Source: Streptomyces sp. NBC_01241
GTDB taxonomy: Bacteria > Actinomycetota > Actinomycetes > Streptomycetales > Streptomycetaceae
DNA: 64,000 nucleotides
Direction: 5' to 3'
Assembly: GCF_041435435.1 (NCBI RefSeq)
Contig: NZ_CP108494.1
Span: forward strand, 2,514,501 to 2,578,500
Position numbers and translations under genes: made by a program. Numbering within the stretch: position 1 is the stretch's first letter; each line of letters starts with the position of its first letter. Below are positions 17,782 through 25,954 of this stretch, one piece after another. The notes beneath the pieces were generated by a model, which worked only from the letters and a program-made list of their open reading frames with translations, did not search any database and was not told the DNA's origin.

Positions 17782-18465
17782 GTGCTTGAGAGTATGGGTG
17801 CGCTGACCGGCAGCCCATGGATCTATGCCGTGGTCGCCCTCTCGGTGCTCCTGGACGTCTTTCTGCCCGTGCTGCCCAGCGGAGTCCTGGTGATCGCCGC
17901 AGCCACGGCGGTCGCCGCCGGTTCGACGACCGTCGCGGGGACCGCTTCCGCGACGAACGCCGCCGAGCAGGTGTCCCAGGTGCCCTCGCTCCTCACGCTG
18001 ATCCTGTGCGCCGCCTCCGCGTCGGTCCTCGGCGACCTCGTCGCGTACCGGCTGGCCTGGCGCGGCGGCGAACGTCTGGACCGGGCCATCGCCCGTTCCC
18101 GCCGCCTCACCTCGGCACAGGAACGCCTCGGCGCCGCCCTCGCCCGGGGTGGCGGCATCCTCGTCATCATTGCCCGCTTCGCCCCGGCCGGCCGCTCGGT
18201 CGTCTCCCTGGGCGCGGGCGCGGCACATCGCAAGGTCAAGGAATTCCTGCCCTGGTCGGCGCTGGCGGGCGTGGCCTGGGCCGGCTACAGCGTGGGCCTC
18301 GGCTACTTCGGCGGCCAGTGGCTCGGCGCGACCTGGGTGGGTACGGCCGTCTCGGTCCTCGCCCTGTTCGCGGCGGGCGCCCTCGCCGCGTACGTCATGC
18401 GCCGCCCGGCAGCCGAGGCGGCCGCCCGGACGGCGGCGCCCGCGACGGCCACTACGGCGTCCTGA
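17782..18465 (+). CDS. DedA family membrane protein
   Basis: The 227-aa product has four to five membrane segments. The DedA core includes the motif around GDLVAYRLAWRGGERLD and IIARFAPAGRSVVSLGAGAAHRKVKEFLPWSALAG, with the conserved Arg and Gly residues of the family. DedA proteins act as lipid scramblases or flippases needed for envelope homeostasis. GTG 17782 has GGGGAG upstream. The C-terminal 25 residues are Ala-rich. It overlaps the convergent DUF2277 gene by 14 bases. Confidence 0.87.
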   Translation: MLESMGALTGSPWIYAVVALSVLLDVFLPVLPSGVLVIAAATAVAAGSTTVAGTASATNAAEQVSQVPSLLTLILCAASASVLGDLVAYRLAWRGGERLDRAIARSRRLTSAQERLGAALARGGGILVIIARFAPAGRSVVSLGAGAAHRKVKEFLPWSALAGVAWAGYSVGLGYFGGQWLGATWVGTAVSVLALFAAGALAAYVMRRPAAEAAARTAAPATATTAS

Positions 18466-18676
18466 CCGCACCCCGTATCTCCAGACCGTCCAGCAGTCCG
18501 GCGGTCGCCCCGGCGATCTCGTCGACGGCGCGGTCGAAGACTTCCTGATTGTGCGCGGCCGGGGTACGGAAGCCGGACACCTTGCGTACGAACTGCAGGG
18601 CGGCGGCCCGGATCTCCTCCTCGGTGGCCTCTTCGGGGAGGGCGGGCGGTCGAAGGGTCTTGATGCTGCGGCACAT
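18452..18676 (-). CDS. DUF2277 family small protein
   Basis: The 74-aa product begins MCRSIKTLRPP and continues EEIRAAALQFVRKVSGFRTPAAHNQEVFDRAVDEIA, the characteristic DUF2277 sequence. It is cytoplasmic and helical. The function of the family is unknown. ATG 18676 was chosen because the family starts with MCR. The 3' end overlaps the end of dedA. Confidence 0.85.
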   Translation of the reverse strand: MCRSIKTLRPPALPEEATEEEIRAAALQFVRKVSGFRTPAAHNQEVFDRAVDEIAGATAGLLDGLEIRGAVRTP

Positions 18677-18737
18677 GACTCCAGTGTGACCCGTCCCACT
18701 GACAACGGCCGGAACCCGGCCCGTCACCTCTCGCCCC

Positions 18738-20090
18738 TCACCCCGCACCGCTCCGTTCGACGGCGGGGATCTCGTACGTACCGTCGAGGATCTCCTGCCC
18801 CGGTACATAGAGCCTCAGCACCATCCGGAACTCCCCGCCGGGCGCGGGCAGCCAGTTCGCCGCCGCGGCCGGGCCGGCCGGGCGCTCCCTCCCGATGTGC
18901 AGCGTCAGCGACCCGTCCTCCTCGTAGACGAGACCCGGGGTGCGATCACCGATCGAGGACCGGCCGGCCGGGTTCCCGGCGAGGCGGTGGCCCTGCGTGC
19001 CGTACGCGGCCAGGGACCAGAACGCCCCTACCGGCGGCTGCCGCTCGAAGCGCAGTACGTAGGAGTGGGCGCCGTTCAGCCGCTCACCGTCGGCGTCGCG
19101 GTACGCGCGGGCGTACACCGCCTCGTAGCCGTGACTCCCCCACAGCGCGTTCCGCGCCGCCACCGCCCTGGTCAGGTAGGAGGCCTCCCGGTCCGCGATC
19201 CGCCACTGCGGGGAGTCGATGGTCCCGACGCCGTACCGGTCGAGGTTGTAGTCGAAGAGATGCGGGTCCATCGCCCAGTCCCCGTCCGCCACCGGGGGCC
19301 GGCTCGCCTCCGCCACCCGTGCCCTGCCCCGTACCAGGCCCTCGGTCAGTGCGTGTACGAGTCCGGGGCCGACGGACACGTACGGCGACGGCCCCTCCTC
19401 CAGCAGCCCCAGCGGCTGGAACCGGTCCTGATACGCCTGGTCGGCCGCGGCCGGCGGGAAGTCGGCCATCCACACCCTGAGCTGCTCGAAGAAGCGCAGC
19501 GACTCCGGTACGTCGGGGTCGGGCGCGGGCAGGCCCGTGCGGTGAGTCCCGGGTTCGACGTGCGTGAGGGCGAGCCGGGCCTGAAGCGCGCGGACCCGCT
19601 CCCTGTCGTCCGGACCGTCGCAGGCGTCGCGTCCGATGACGGTGACGACGGAGGTCGGCGCGTCGATCACCCCGCGCACCCCGTCGGGCACATGGCCCGC
19701 CCAGCCGGGCGGCACGACGAGCCAGTCCCCGGCCTCCGTACCGGTGGCACGGCGGCCGACGTACGCGAAGTTGTTGGTCCAGGCGTCCACGAACTGCAGC
19801 ACGTAGTACGCACCGTCCGTGTCGGGGACATGGAGGAGAACCGGACCGCCGGAGAGGTCGAGATGGGCGAGGGAGTGGATCGTGTGGTCATCACCGACCG
19901 ACGCGAAGTGCGCGTCGGGGGCCACCGGCCGGCCGGCCTGCGCGAAGTGGTTGAAGGGAGCGGGCGGCAGCGCGCCGGAGCCCGTCTGCATGAAGTCCTC
20001 GACCGTCGACAGGTCGTGGACCAGCGCACAGCCGTAGACGTACGCCTCGGCGGCAAGAGCGACGTGTTCTTCCGCGTTCTCCTCCGGCAT
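18738..20090 (-). CDS. DUF1254/DUF1214 domain protein
   Basis: The 450-aa product has an N-terminal DUF1254 unit (EAYVYGCALVHDL..., DDHTIHSLAHLDLSGGPVLLHVPDTDGAYYVLQFVDAWTNNFAYVG). The C-terminal DUF1214 unit contains NGAHSYVLRFERQPPVGAFWSLAAYG and ends in a beta-rich segment. There is no signal peptide, although many relatives are exported. ATG 20090 has GAGAGGG upstream; the two earlier in-frame ATGs would add an unlikely ERERER tail. The biochemical role of the family is not established. Confidence 0.85.
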   Translation of the reverse strand: MPEENAEEHVALAAEAYVYGCALVHDLSTVEDFMQTGSGALPPAPFNHFAQAGRPVAPDAHFASVGDDHTIHSLAHLDLSGGPVLLHVPDTDGAYYVLQFVDAWTNNFAYVGRRATGTEAGDWLVVPPGWAGHVPDGVRGVIDAPTSVVTVIGRDACDGPDDRERVRALQARLALTHVEPGTHRTGLPAPDPDVPESLRFFEQLRVWMADFPPAAADQAYQDRFQPLGLLEEGPSPYVSVGPGLVHALTEGLVRGRARVAEASRPPVADGDWAMDPHLFDYNLDRYGVGTIDSPQWRIADREASYLTRAVAARNALWGSHGYEAVYARAYRDADGERLNGAHSYVLRFERQPPVGAFWSLAAYGTQGHRLAGNPAGRSSIGDRTPGLVYEEDGSLTLHIGRERPAGPAAAANWLPAPGGEFRMVLRLYVPGQEILDGTYEIPAVERSGAG

Positions 20091-20147
20091 CGCAACCCTC
20101 TCCCTCTCCCGTTCCCCCATGGCCCGCTCCCTCACGCACCCGCTTCC

Positions 20148-20582
20148 TCAGATGACCGCCTTCGTGGTCGCCGTGCACAGGGCCCAGATCACGAACGCGT
20201 CGATGGCGATGGAGACGATCGCCCAGACCGGCTGGTACGGCAGCCAGATGAAGTTGACGATCAGGCTGACGGAGGCAAGCACCACACCCGTGGCACGAGC
20301 CCAGACGGCGCCCTTGAGAATGCCCCAGCCGACGCATCCGAGGACGATGCCGAGGACGAGGTGGATCCATCCCCATGTGGTCACATCGAACCTGAACGTG
20401 TAGTTACTGACGCGCGCGTAGACGTCGTCGGTGGCGATACCGGTGATGCCCTTGATCACTCCGAGGACGCCGTCGACGAGAAGCAGCACGCCGGCGAACA
20501 TGACTCCGCCGGCTGCCCAGGGGTCCATTTCTCCCTGATCGACAGTACGGGCCGGGCCCGGCGTGGGCGCTGAGTGTGCCAT
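20148..20582 (-). CDS. DUF7144-type four-helix membrane protein
   Basis: The 144-aa product has four hydrophobic segments. WAAGGVMFAGVLLLVDGVLGVIKGITGIA is the first, followed by TTWGWIHLVLGIVLGCVGWGILKGAVWAR, the hallmark of a common Streptomyces membrane family. ATG 20582 has GGAGG upstream. Its role is unknown. It lies 57 bases upstream of the DUF1254 gene on the same strand and may be co-transcribed with it. Confidence 0.82.
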   Translation of the reverse strand: MAHSAPTPGPARTVDQGEMDPWAAGGVMFAGVLLLVDGVLGVIKGITGIATDDVYARVSNYTFRFDVTTWGWIHLVLGIVLGCVGWGILKGAVWARATGVVLASVSLIVNFIWLPYQPVWAIVSIAIDAFVIWALCTATTKAVI

Positions 20583-20699
20583 GGAACCTCCTAGGCCGGA
20601 GCGGGACTGCGAGACAGAACCGACCCTGCGTGGCACCATTCCGGGCGTCCACCCGACGCACCCGAACGGGTGAGGCGCCGAGAGGCGCCTTCGGCCGGG

Positions 20700-21020
20700 C
20701 TACGGTGCCGGGTACCGCGACACCTTCGCGATCCGGCACGTGACCTTGCCCGGGAACTCCCCCGGCCCCTGCGCCTTTTCCAGCGACTTCTGCCCGACGT
20801 CCAGATCGGACGCCGACGCGAGCCCTTCGGCGTGGCGCCTACCGTCCCCGTCCACGAACTCCACGAACTCCACGAAGACGATGCAGGACGCCCGTGCACC
20901 GGAACGGTTGACGATCTCCGCCTCCGCCGCGGGTCACCGAATCACCGCGTCCAGCTCACAACCGGTGACGATGAGCCCGGTGCGGGACTCCCGCGCAGGC
21001 GGCGGGTGGCCGTAGGACAT
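20700..21020 (-). pseudogene. Small beta-rich protein gene interrupted by one in-frame TGA
   Basis: From ATG 21020 the frame reads MSYGHPPPARESRTGLIVTG... to TGA (20936-20934). It then stays open and protein-like to TAG at 20700, with IVNRSGARASCIVFVEF and GKVTCRIAKVSRYPAP. This style matches small Streptomyces proteins that end in a conserved Cys-strand. A 9-bp tandem repeat adds an extra VEF unit near 20860-20880. Nothing suggests selenocysteine use, so I read it as a nonsense-mutated gene. The homology is inferred from pattern only. Confidence 0.5.
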
Positions 21021-21079
21021 GAATCCCTCTACGGGACGGTGAAGTTGGTGCGGATGACAAGGGAGAAACGAGTGGGGGC

Positions 21080-21342
21080 ATGAACGGCGAAGCGCTCTGC
21101 TCGATCGGTGACCTGGCCCGGTGCACCGGGCTGACGGTCAGGACCATCCGGTTCTACGCCGACCACGGAATCGTGCCGCCGACCGACCGCACCCCAGCCG
21201 GCTGCGGTACGCACAGCTGCTCGCGGTGATCAACGCCCGGCCTCCCCCGGACGATCCGATACCCTCCCTCGCCTGGTTCGCCGACGCGTTGCGCGCCCGG
21301 GCGGCCCGCACCTCTGATGCGGCTGCACCGGGTCGAACCTAA
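21080..21342 (+). pseudogene. MerR-family regulator with large internal deletion
   Basis: ATG 21080 encodes a clear MerR HTH (CSIGDLARCTGLTVRTIRFYADHGIVPPTDRTPAG). After PAGCG the frame runs to an early stop at about 21229. In the next frame, 21205-21340 encodes RLRYAQLLAVINARPPPDDPIPSLAWF.. ADALRAR, which matches the extreme C-terminus of about 300-residue Streptomyces MerR proteins. Roughly 200 codons between the two ends are missing and the joint is out of frame. This is a deletion remnant. Confidence 0.75.
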
Positions 21343-21386
21343 ACTGACGAACGCCCGAAAAGTCCTGAATAAGGGAGATGTCCACC

Positions 21387-21461
21387 ATGGCCAAACGAGG
21401 AAACAAGCGCCGCGCCCGCAAGAAGAAGAACGCCAATCACGGCAAGCGCCCCAACGCCTGA
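21387..21461 (+). CDS. 50S ribosomal protein bL37
   Basis: A 24-codon gene encodes an extremely basic peptide starting MAKRGNKRRARKKK and ending NHGKRPNA. Actinobacterial bL37, found in mycobacterial ribosome structures, has the same length, the same MAKRG start and the same ANHGKRPN end. ATG 21387 follows AAGGGAG with a 9-base gap, a strong ribosome site. It probably sits in 23S rRNA grooves of the large subunit. Its position among decayed genes does not affect the call. Confidence 0.85.
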   Translation: MAKRGNKRRARKKKNANHGKRPNA

Positions 21462-21922
21462 TCCGACACAGAGCACGCCCCCTACCCCCATCGGCCGCAC
21501 GAGCCACCCACCGAGCCGTCCAGGAGTCCCTGGCACGCGCGGGTGACCGTGCGGCCGACGCACGCGGCGCGGCCGAGGGGACGACGCCCCGGTACGGAAC
21601 GACCCCCCGCCGGAACGGAGAGGTGCCCCCCTGCCAATCCTCGGGGTGCCGCGCCATTTCCCCGCAGAAGCGGGCGACCACCTGGCCCCACTGCCCGTCA
21701 GAACCTGCGCCCCCAGCGCGAATCCACGCTGTAAGCGGTCGCGGTCGGCAGTCGCTCCTTCGCAACGGCCGACGCCCGCACGGGCATGGGCGAACAATAC
21801 GAAGTACATGGTTGCGGCAGCGAGTTCGACGCATGTGGCATGGTCGGTACTTCTGGGCAGAGAAGGCGAAGTGGGCACGTCCCGGAACGTCGCACACATC
21901 TCAGGGCGAAAGGAAGAACCAC
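21462..21922. other. Intergenic region before the amidase
   Basis: About 460 bases with no supported gene. Base composition becomes less GC-rich from about 21770 onward. AGGAAGA (21911-21917) serves the amidase start. Confidence 0.45.
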
Positions 21923-22873
21923 ATGGCACAACCCCTGACTGCCGCACGGGTCATATCCGCTTTGCGGGCGGAAGGCGTACACATCGTAGAAGTCGGTAAC
22001 TGGCGTACGCACAACCGGAATCCGAAGGGGCCGTGGGGTCCGGTCCACGGGTCGATCGTGCACCACACCGTCACCAAAGGCACCGCGTCCACGGTCCGCA
22101 TCGTCCGCGACGGCTACGCGGATCTGCCGGGTCCTCTGTGCCACGGGATGATCGCGAAGGACGGCCGGGTACACATGGTCGGCTGGGGCCGCGCCAACCA
22201 CGCCGGTGGCGGCGACCCGCGTGTGCTGGAGCAGGTCATCGCCGAGTCCTACGGCACCCGCCCGACCCCGCCCACGAAGGGCAACGCGAACGGAATCGAC
22301 GGCAATGCGCGCTTCTACGGCTGGGAGTGCGAGAACCTCGGCGACGGCAAAGACCCCTGGCCCAAGGCGCAGTACCAGGCGATTGTCCGCGTCCAGGCCG
22401 CGCTGTGCCGGGCTCACGGCTGGTCGGCGAAGAGCGTGATCGGCCACCTGGAGTGGAGCGCGGACAAGGTCGACCCCCGCGGCTTCACGATGGTCCGGCT
22501 CCGGGCCGATGTAGCCGAGCGGCTGAAGCATCCCGCGAGCTGGGACCCCGGCTCCGACCAGGAGGAGGACCCCATGGCGGGGATCACCAAGAAGGACATC
22601 TTCGACGCCGTATGGAAGACGGACGCGATCGGCGGACCCGCCGACGCGGCGGACCACGAAACGAATCCGACGTGGCAACCGCAGAGCATCCTCAAGGACA
22701 TGCAGGCCCGCATCCGGCGCATGGACAAGACCCTGGCCGCTCAGTCCGCCGCGATCACCGCACTCGCGGGCCAGGTCGGCACGGGTGCGGACACCAAGAC
22801 CATCGTCGCCGCGGTCCAGGCCGCCATCAAGGACGCCGTGATCACCGTCGACATCCATTCGGAGGGGGCCTGA
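21923..22873 (+). CDS. Phage-type N-acetylmuramoyl-L-alanine amidase (endolysin-like)
   Basis: The product is 316 aa. Residues about 25-185 form an amidase_2 domain with HGSIVHHTVT (zinc His), CHGMIAKDGRVHMVGWGRANHAGGG, GWECENLGDG and VIGHLEWSADKVDPRG (second zinc His). The C-terminal 110 residues are helical (ILKDMQARIRRMDKTLAAQSAAITALAGQV...) and resemble the tail seen in Streptomyces phage endolysins. There is no signal peptide, as expected for a holin-dependent lysin. No phage structural genes are nearby, so this is a prophage relic or a domesticated lysin. Confidence 0.85.
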   Translation: MAQPLTAARVISALRAEGVHIVEVGNWRTHNRNPKGPWGPVHGSIVHHTVTKGTASTVRIVRDGYADLPGPLCHGMIAKDGRVHMVGWGRANHAGGGDPRVLEQVIAESYGTRPTPPTKGNANGIDGNARFYGWECENLGDGKDPWPKAQYQAIVRVQAALCRAHGWSAKSVIGHLEWSADKVDPRGFTMVRLRADVAERLKHPASWDPGSDQEEDPMAGITKKDIFDAVWKTDAIGGPADAADHETNPTWQPQSILKDMQARIRRMDKTLAAQSAAITALAGQVGTGADTKTIVAAVQAAIKDAVITVDIHSEGA

Positions 22874-22929
22874 CCAAGGCCCACGGCGGTGAGCAAGCCA
22901 CGCGGCGGCCTCACCCGGCGGCCGTCCCG

Positions 22930-23076
22930 ATGTTCACTGCCGCGTTCCGGCCCGCCACGGCGGAGCGCACCGCGGAGCGCACCCGTGCGTGCCGCCCGCA
23001 GACCCTGGTCACGGCGCTCCTGGCCGTACTGACTGCGATCAGCGCGCATTGCGACGCGACAACCGCTGCGCGCTGA
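22930..23076 (+). pseudogene. Possible holin remnant downstream of the endolysin
   Basis: A 48-codon frame follows the amidase by 56 bases and reads MFTAAFRPATAERTAERTRACRPQ... then a short hydrophobic LVTALLAVLTAISA. Streptomyces prophages often encode a holin here with an (A)TAERAxRTxAQ motif and two membrane helices. Only one short helix remains. This is tentative. Confidence 0.35.
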
Positions 23077-23085
23077 CCAGATCCG

Positions 23086-23148
23086 GTGTCACGCGAAGTC
23101 GCGTACGCCACCACCTCTGGCGCGGACTTCATCATCGACGGGGGAACG
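23086..23148 (+). pseudogene. C-terminal fragment of a short-chain dehydrogenase
   Basis: The frame reads VSREVAYATTSGADFIIDGG, which closely matches the conserved end of SDR enzymes (EVAYATGADFVIDGG). No Rossmann domain precedes it. It is a gene tail left by deletion. Confidence 0.5.
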
Positions 23149-23362
23149 AAGCGCGCCGCTGTCCGGCCCGGGAGACCATGCCCCCTGGTCCTGCTACGGC
23201 CGGGGCAGGGGGCGGCTTCGTACGTCCGAGGTCAGCCAGACCACTGGCTCGGCCCCATCCGGCCGAGCGCGTCTCCACGGCGATCGTCGCCACGGTTCGA
23301 GCGATCCCCACCGCTCGAACCGGTTCACGCTCAGCCACCGCTGTCGCCTGCCGAGCTGTGTA

Positions 23363-23384
23363 CCCCCCCCCCCCCCCCCCCCCC
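23363..23384. repeat. Homopolymer run of 22 C
   Basis: Twenty-two consecutive C lie on the plus strand, 40 bases beyond the stop of the minus-strand SRPBCC gene. The surrounding 348 bases hold no gene apart from the SDR tail. Confidence 0.97.
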
Positions 23385-23424
23385 GCGGTCGCGACGGGGA
23401 GTCTCCGGGGTTCTGGAAGGTGCC

Positions 23425-23871
23425 TCAAGCGCTTCCACCGTGCTCGCGTGCCGCGATCCGGGCCAGCTTCGTCAGCATCATGCCGTTTCGGACCGCAACA
23501 ACGTAATCGACAGGGAGCCCGTGCATCCGGGTGCCGGGACCCCGGAGGGGGTGCCAGTCGAGGGTGAACAGGGTGTTCTCGCCCCAGGGGACCAAGTTCA
23601 TGGCGATGCGGGCTGCACCGAAGGGATCTGCCTTCGCTTCCAGTTCCAGGCGGTGTTGCGGTTCACAGATACGGACGACGCAGGTGTCGTCGAGGGTCAG
23701 AGGGCCGGCGCCGACTCGGACTTTCAGCCGGGCGCCTACTTCGGGCCAGTGCGGGTCCGCGGAAAGGATCTGCTGGGTTCCTGTCACCCACTCCCCGTAG
23801 CGGCGGCCATTGGCCAGCAGGCGCCAAACCTCGGACGGTGAGCTCAGGATCAGACGGCGGTTCCGGGCCAC
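23425..23871 (-). CDS. SRPBCC (polyketide cyclase/START-like) family protein
   Basis: The 148-aa product has the helix-grip pattern: an N-terminal strand and helix (SSPSEVWRLLANGRRYGEWV), a central antiparallel sheet (LKVRVGAGPLTLDDTCVV..., HRLELEAKA) and a long C-terminal helix (NGMMLTKLARIA). Family members bind hydrophobic ligands, and many are of unknown role. GTG 23871 lies 10 bases after GGAG and is preferred; GTG 23880 is too close to that site. It stands alone beside degenerate DNA. Confidence 0.8.
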   Translation of the reverse strand: MARNRRLILSSPSEVWRLLANGRRYGEWVTGTQQILSADPHWPEVGARLKVRVGAGPLTLDDTCVVRICEPQHRLELEAKADPFGAARIAMNLVPWGENTLFTLDWHPLRGPGTRMHGLPVDYVVAVRNGMMLTKLARIAAREHGGSA

Positions 23872-24438
23872 GCTGATCACGCTCCTTCTGGAATGGGGAC
23901 GCAGGAGGCGCCGCCGATCTTTTGCGGCCGCCCATGGGCTCGCCCCCCAGCCTCTTGCGATCGCACCTCACGCACAGTCCGAAAGGTCCAGACGGGTGGT
24001 TCGAACTGCCCTTGGCGAGAGATCGGGGCCCGCACGCCGGCTGCGAATCGGACTGACTCCTCGCCTGCCTGCAATAGCCCGATGTGGGCCCCCATCTCCG
24101 AGACTCCCTGGTGGCAGAACTACGGGCGGAGTGGTCGCCGAGGCCTCTTCGGTCGGCCCCTCGGCTGCCTGGAGCTACCGAGGGTCGGGGGTGGTTGCGA
24201 TGGTCGCTGTACGCCGCTGCTGTACCGCCTGTCTCGTAGTGATCGCAGGGTGTCCGAGCGGTTGGTTGCTGCCCTCTCCGACCGTGAATTGTCTTTCGGA
24301 GGAGGCGCTTTGGGTAGGACGGCGCGCCACGTGACTCTTGACTGCCATGTACTTTGCATTGCAAAGTTAATGTTCGGCGGACGGCCATCCGGTGGTTCGC
24401 CTCTCAGCGTTGCCGAAGCGCGACCACAGGGGGAAATC
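23872..24438. other. Intergenic region between SRPBCC and the membrane protein gene
   Basis: About 570 bases without a supported gene. Reading frames here are fragmentary on both strands. The right end carries TTGACT (24337-24342), the palindrome at 24350-24366 and a GGGGGAA ribosome site. Confidence 0.45.
24350..24366. promoter_or_regulatory. 17-bp perfect palindrome, operator candidate
   Basis: ACTTTGCATTGCAAAGT has 8-base perfect arms around a central T. It lies 8 bases after TTGACT, a likely -35 element, and about 72 bases before the start of the membrane protein/winged-helix operon. A repressor bound here would block the promoter. Confidence 0.65.
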
Positions 24439-25269
24439 ATGGGAACACCCGCACTGAGCGGCGCGGAGTCCGAACCGAGTGCGCACGCGGCCGGCCTGTT
24501 GGCAGCGACGGAAGGCCTGCGGGTCAGAACCCGCACGCAGCTGAACGGCTCTTGGGTCCCCCTCCTCGGCTTCGGCCTCCTCGCGCTGGCGGCCGCTCCG
24601 GTCGCCAGGTACGCCTTCAACTTTGGAGCCCACGGACGCAACATCGGGTCCTATCCAGCCTTCGCCTACGCCGAACTGACCGGCCTGTGTGTCGTCCATG
24701 AGCCGGGAACTCCCTGCTTGCAGGGCGAGTTCGACGGCGCCGTCCTGCGCTTCGCGGCCTGGGGCATGTGGTTCGCGCTCCTCCCCCTGGCGTGGTTCGT
24801 CTTCGCCCGTTGGTATCGCCTGCGTGGCGAGAATCGAGGCATCGTCCCCCGCCGCAGGGTGTGGATTGGTGTAACCGCAGCAACTACCGTGGCGATCGCG
24901 GCAGCACTGGCAATGCTGCTGTTCGGCAGGAACCAGCCATGGGAGGCCGAACTGTTGGAGAACAGTTACGCCTCCCCGTGGTACCTGGTCGGCATCGGAT
25001 TCCTGGCCCTCGGCATGGCCGAACGCAGCTGGATCGCCGCAGCGGCCGGCACCACTCACGCATTGTTGCTCACTGGCTACCTGGGAGCTTCCTGGGGCAC
25101 TGGGTGGCTCCCCTGGGCGCACCCCGCCCACCCCGGCTGGACCGACGGACCGCAGGCCAAGGCGCTCCTGCTCGCCGCCATCCTGCTCCTCGCCGGTCTG
25201 TCCGAGTGGACGACGGCCCAACGCCGAGCCGCGCCCGACGCCGCCGGTGCGCGTACGGTCATCTCGTGA
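24439..25269 (+). CDS. Hypothetical multi-pass membrane protein paired with a winged-helix regulator
   Basis: The 276-aa product begins with about 35 soluble residues and has six to seven hydrophobic segments. These include WVPLLGFGLLALAAAPVARYAF near the N-terminus and AKALLLAAILLLAGLSEW near the end. It contains an external-looking loop with two Cys (GLCVVHEPGTPCLQGE). No family is recognised. ATG 24439 has AGGGGGAA upstream. The regulator gene overlaps the stop by GTGA, so the two are translationally coupled. Confidence 0.75.
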   Translation: MGTPALSGAESEPSAHAAGLLAATEGLRVRTRTQLNGSWVPLLGFGLLALAAAPVARYAFNFGAHGRNIGSYPAFAYAELTGLCVVHEPGTPCLQGEFDGAVLRFAAWGMWFALLPLAWFVFARWYRLRGENRGIVPRRRVWIGVTAATTVAIAAALAMLLFGRNQPWEAELLENSYASPWYLVGIGFLALGMAERSWIAAAAGTTHALLLTGYLGASWGTGWLPWAHPAHPGWTDGPQAKALLLAAILLLAGLSEWTTAQRRAAPDAAGARTVIS

Positions 25270-25628
25270 GCGCCGCTACGCCGGACGACCAGCAAGGACT
25301 GCATCCGACTCAGGCGCTGGACGATACGGTCCACCAGCGCGTGCGGCTCGGCATCCTCACCGTCGCCCACGAAGCCGACCGGGTCGAGTTCGGCTTCCTG
25401 AAGAAGGAACTGGCCGTCACCGACGGAAACCTCTCCCGGCACCTGAAGGTGCTTGAGGACTCAGGCCTGATCACCATGGAGAAGGGCTACGCCGGTCGGC
25501 GCCCCCGAACATGGATCACCCTCAGCCGCAAAGGCGCGCAGGCCCTGGACACCGAACTTCGCGCCCTGCGGGCACTCGTCCTTCGCCTGGAAACTCCCCG
25601 CCCCGTGCCCGGCCCACCCGACATGTGA
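25266..25628 (+). CDS. Winged-helix transcriptional regulator (ArsR/MarR-like, HTH_34 type)
   Basis: The 120-aa product is a single winged-helix domain. Helices run through LDDTVHQRVRLGILTVAH, VEFGFLKKELAVTDGNLSRHLKVLEDSGLITMEKGYAGRRPRTWITLSRKG, then a C-terminal dimer helix (TELRALRALVLRLE). This is the pattern of small regulators that control a neighbouring membrane protein. GTG 25266 overlaps the upstream stop. It probably binds the 17-bp palindrome before the operon and represses both genes; the signal is unknown. Confidence 0.87.
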   Translation: MSAATPDDQQGLHPTQALDDTVHQRVRLGILTVAHEADRVEFGFLKKELAVTDGNLSRHLKVLEDSGLITMEKGYAGRRPRTWITLSRKGAQALDTELRALRALVLRLETPRPVPGPPDM

Positions 25629-25954
25629 TCACCACTTCAGGGGCGAGGCGGGGCGAGTTGGGGGCCGACCTGCCAGACACCGACTTCGGTGTTGCCGGCT
25701 GTGGCCCCTGCCGGGAGCCGCAGTTCCCCGTGAGTCCCCGCCGGAACACCGCACGCCGCCTCCTGCACGACGGCAATGAACGTACCCGGCTCTGGCCCAC
25801 CGAAGCGAGGGCACAATGACGTGATGTTGGAGTTGTTGCCGGGGATCGGCGTGGCCCTGCCGGCCGGGGCCGGGACGTTCAGGTTCGGGATGCCCCTGAT
25901 GAGGTCGGTGTGATGCTGGCGGCGGCGCCCAGGTGCCATTGGGGAATGCAGTGC
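25629..25954. other. Gap with a doubtful minus-strand coding remnant
   Basis: On the minus strand, 25900 down to 25637 reads protein-like (IRGIPNLNVPAPAGRATP..., EPGTFIAVVQEAACGVPAGTHG) and ends in TGA. Its proposed upstream part overlaps the next plus-strand gene. No start or family is clear, so I do not call it a gene. It could be a gene tail. Confidence 0.3.

Noticed and set aside
20934..20936. TGA read as selenocysteine
   Set aside because: No SECIS-like hairpin was evident and the residue position does not match a Cys-bearing active site. Nonsense mutation is simpler.
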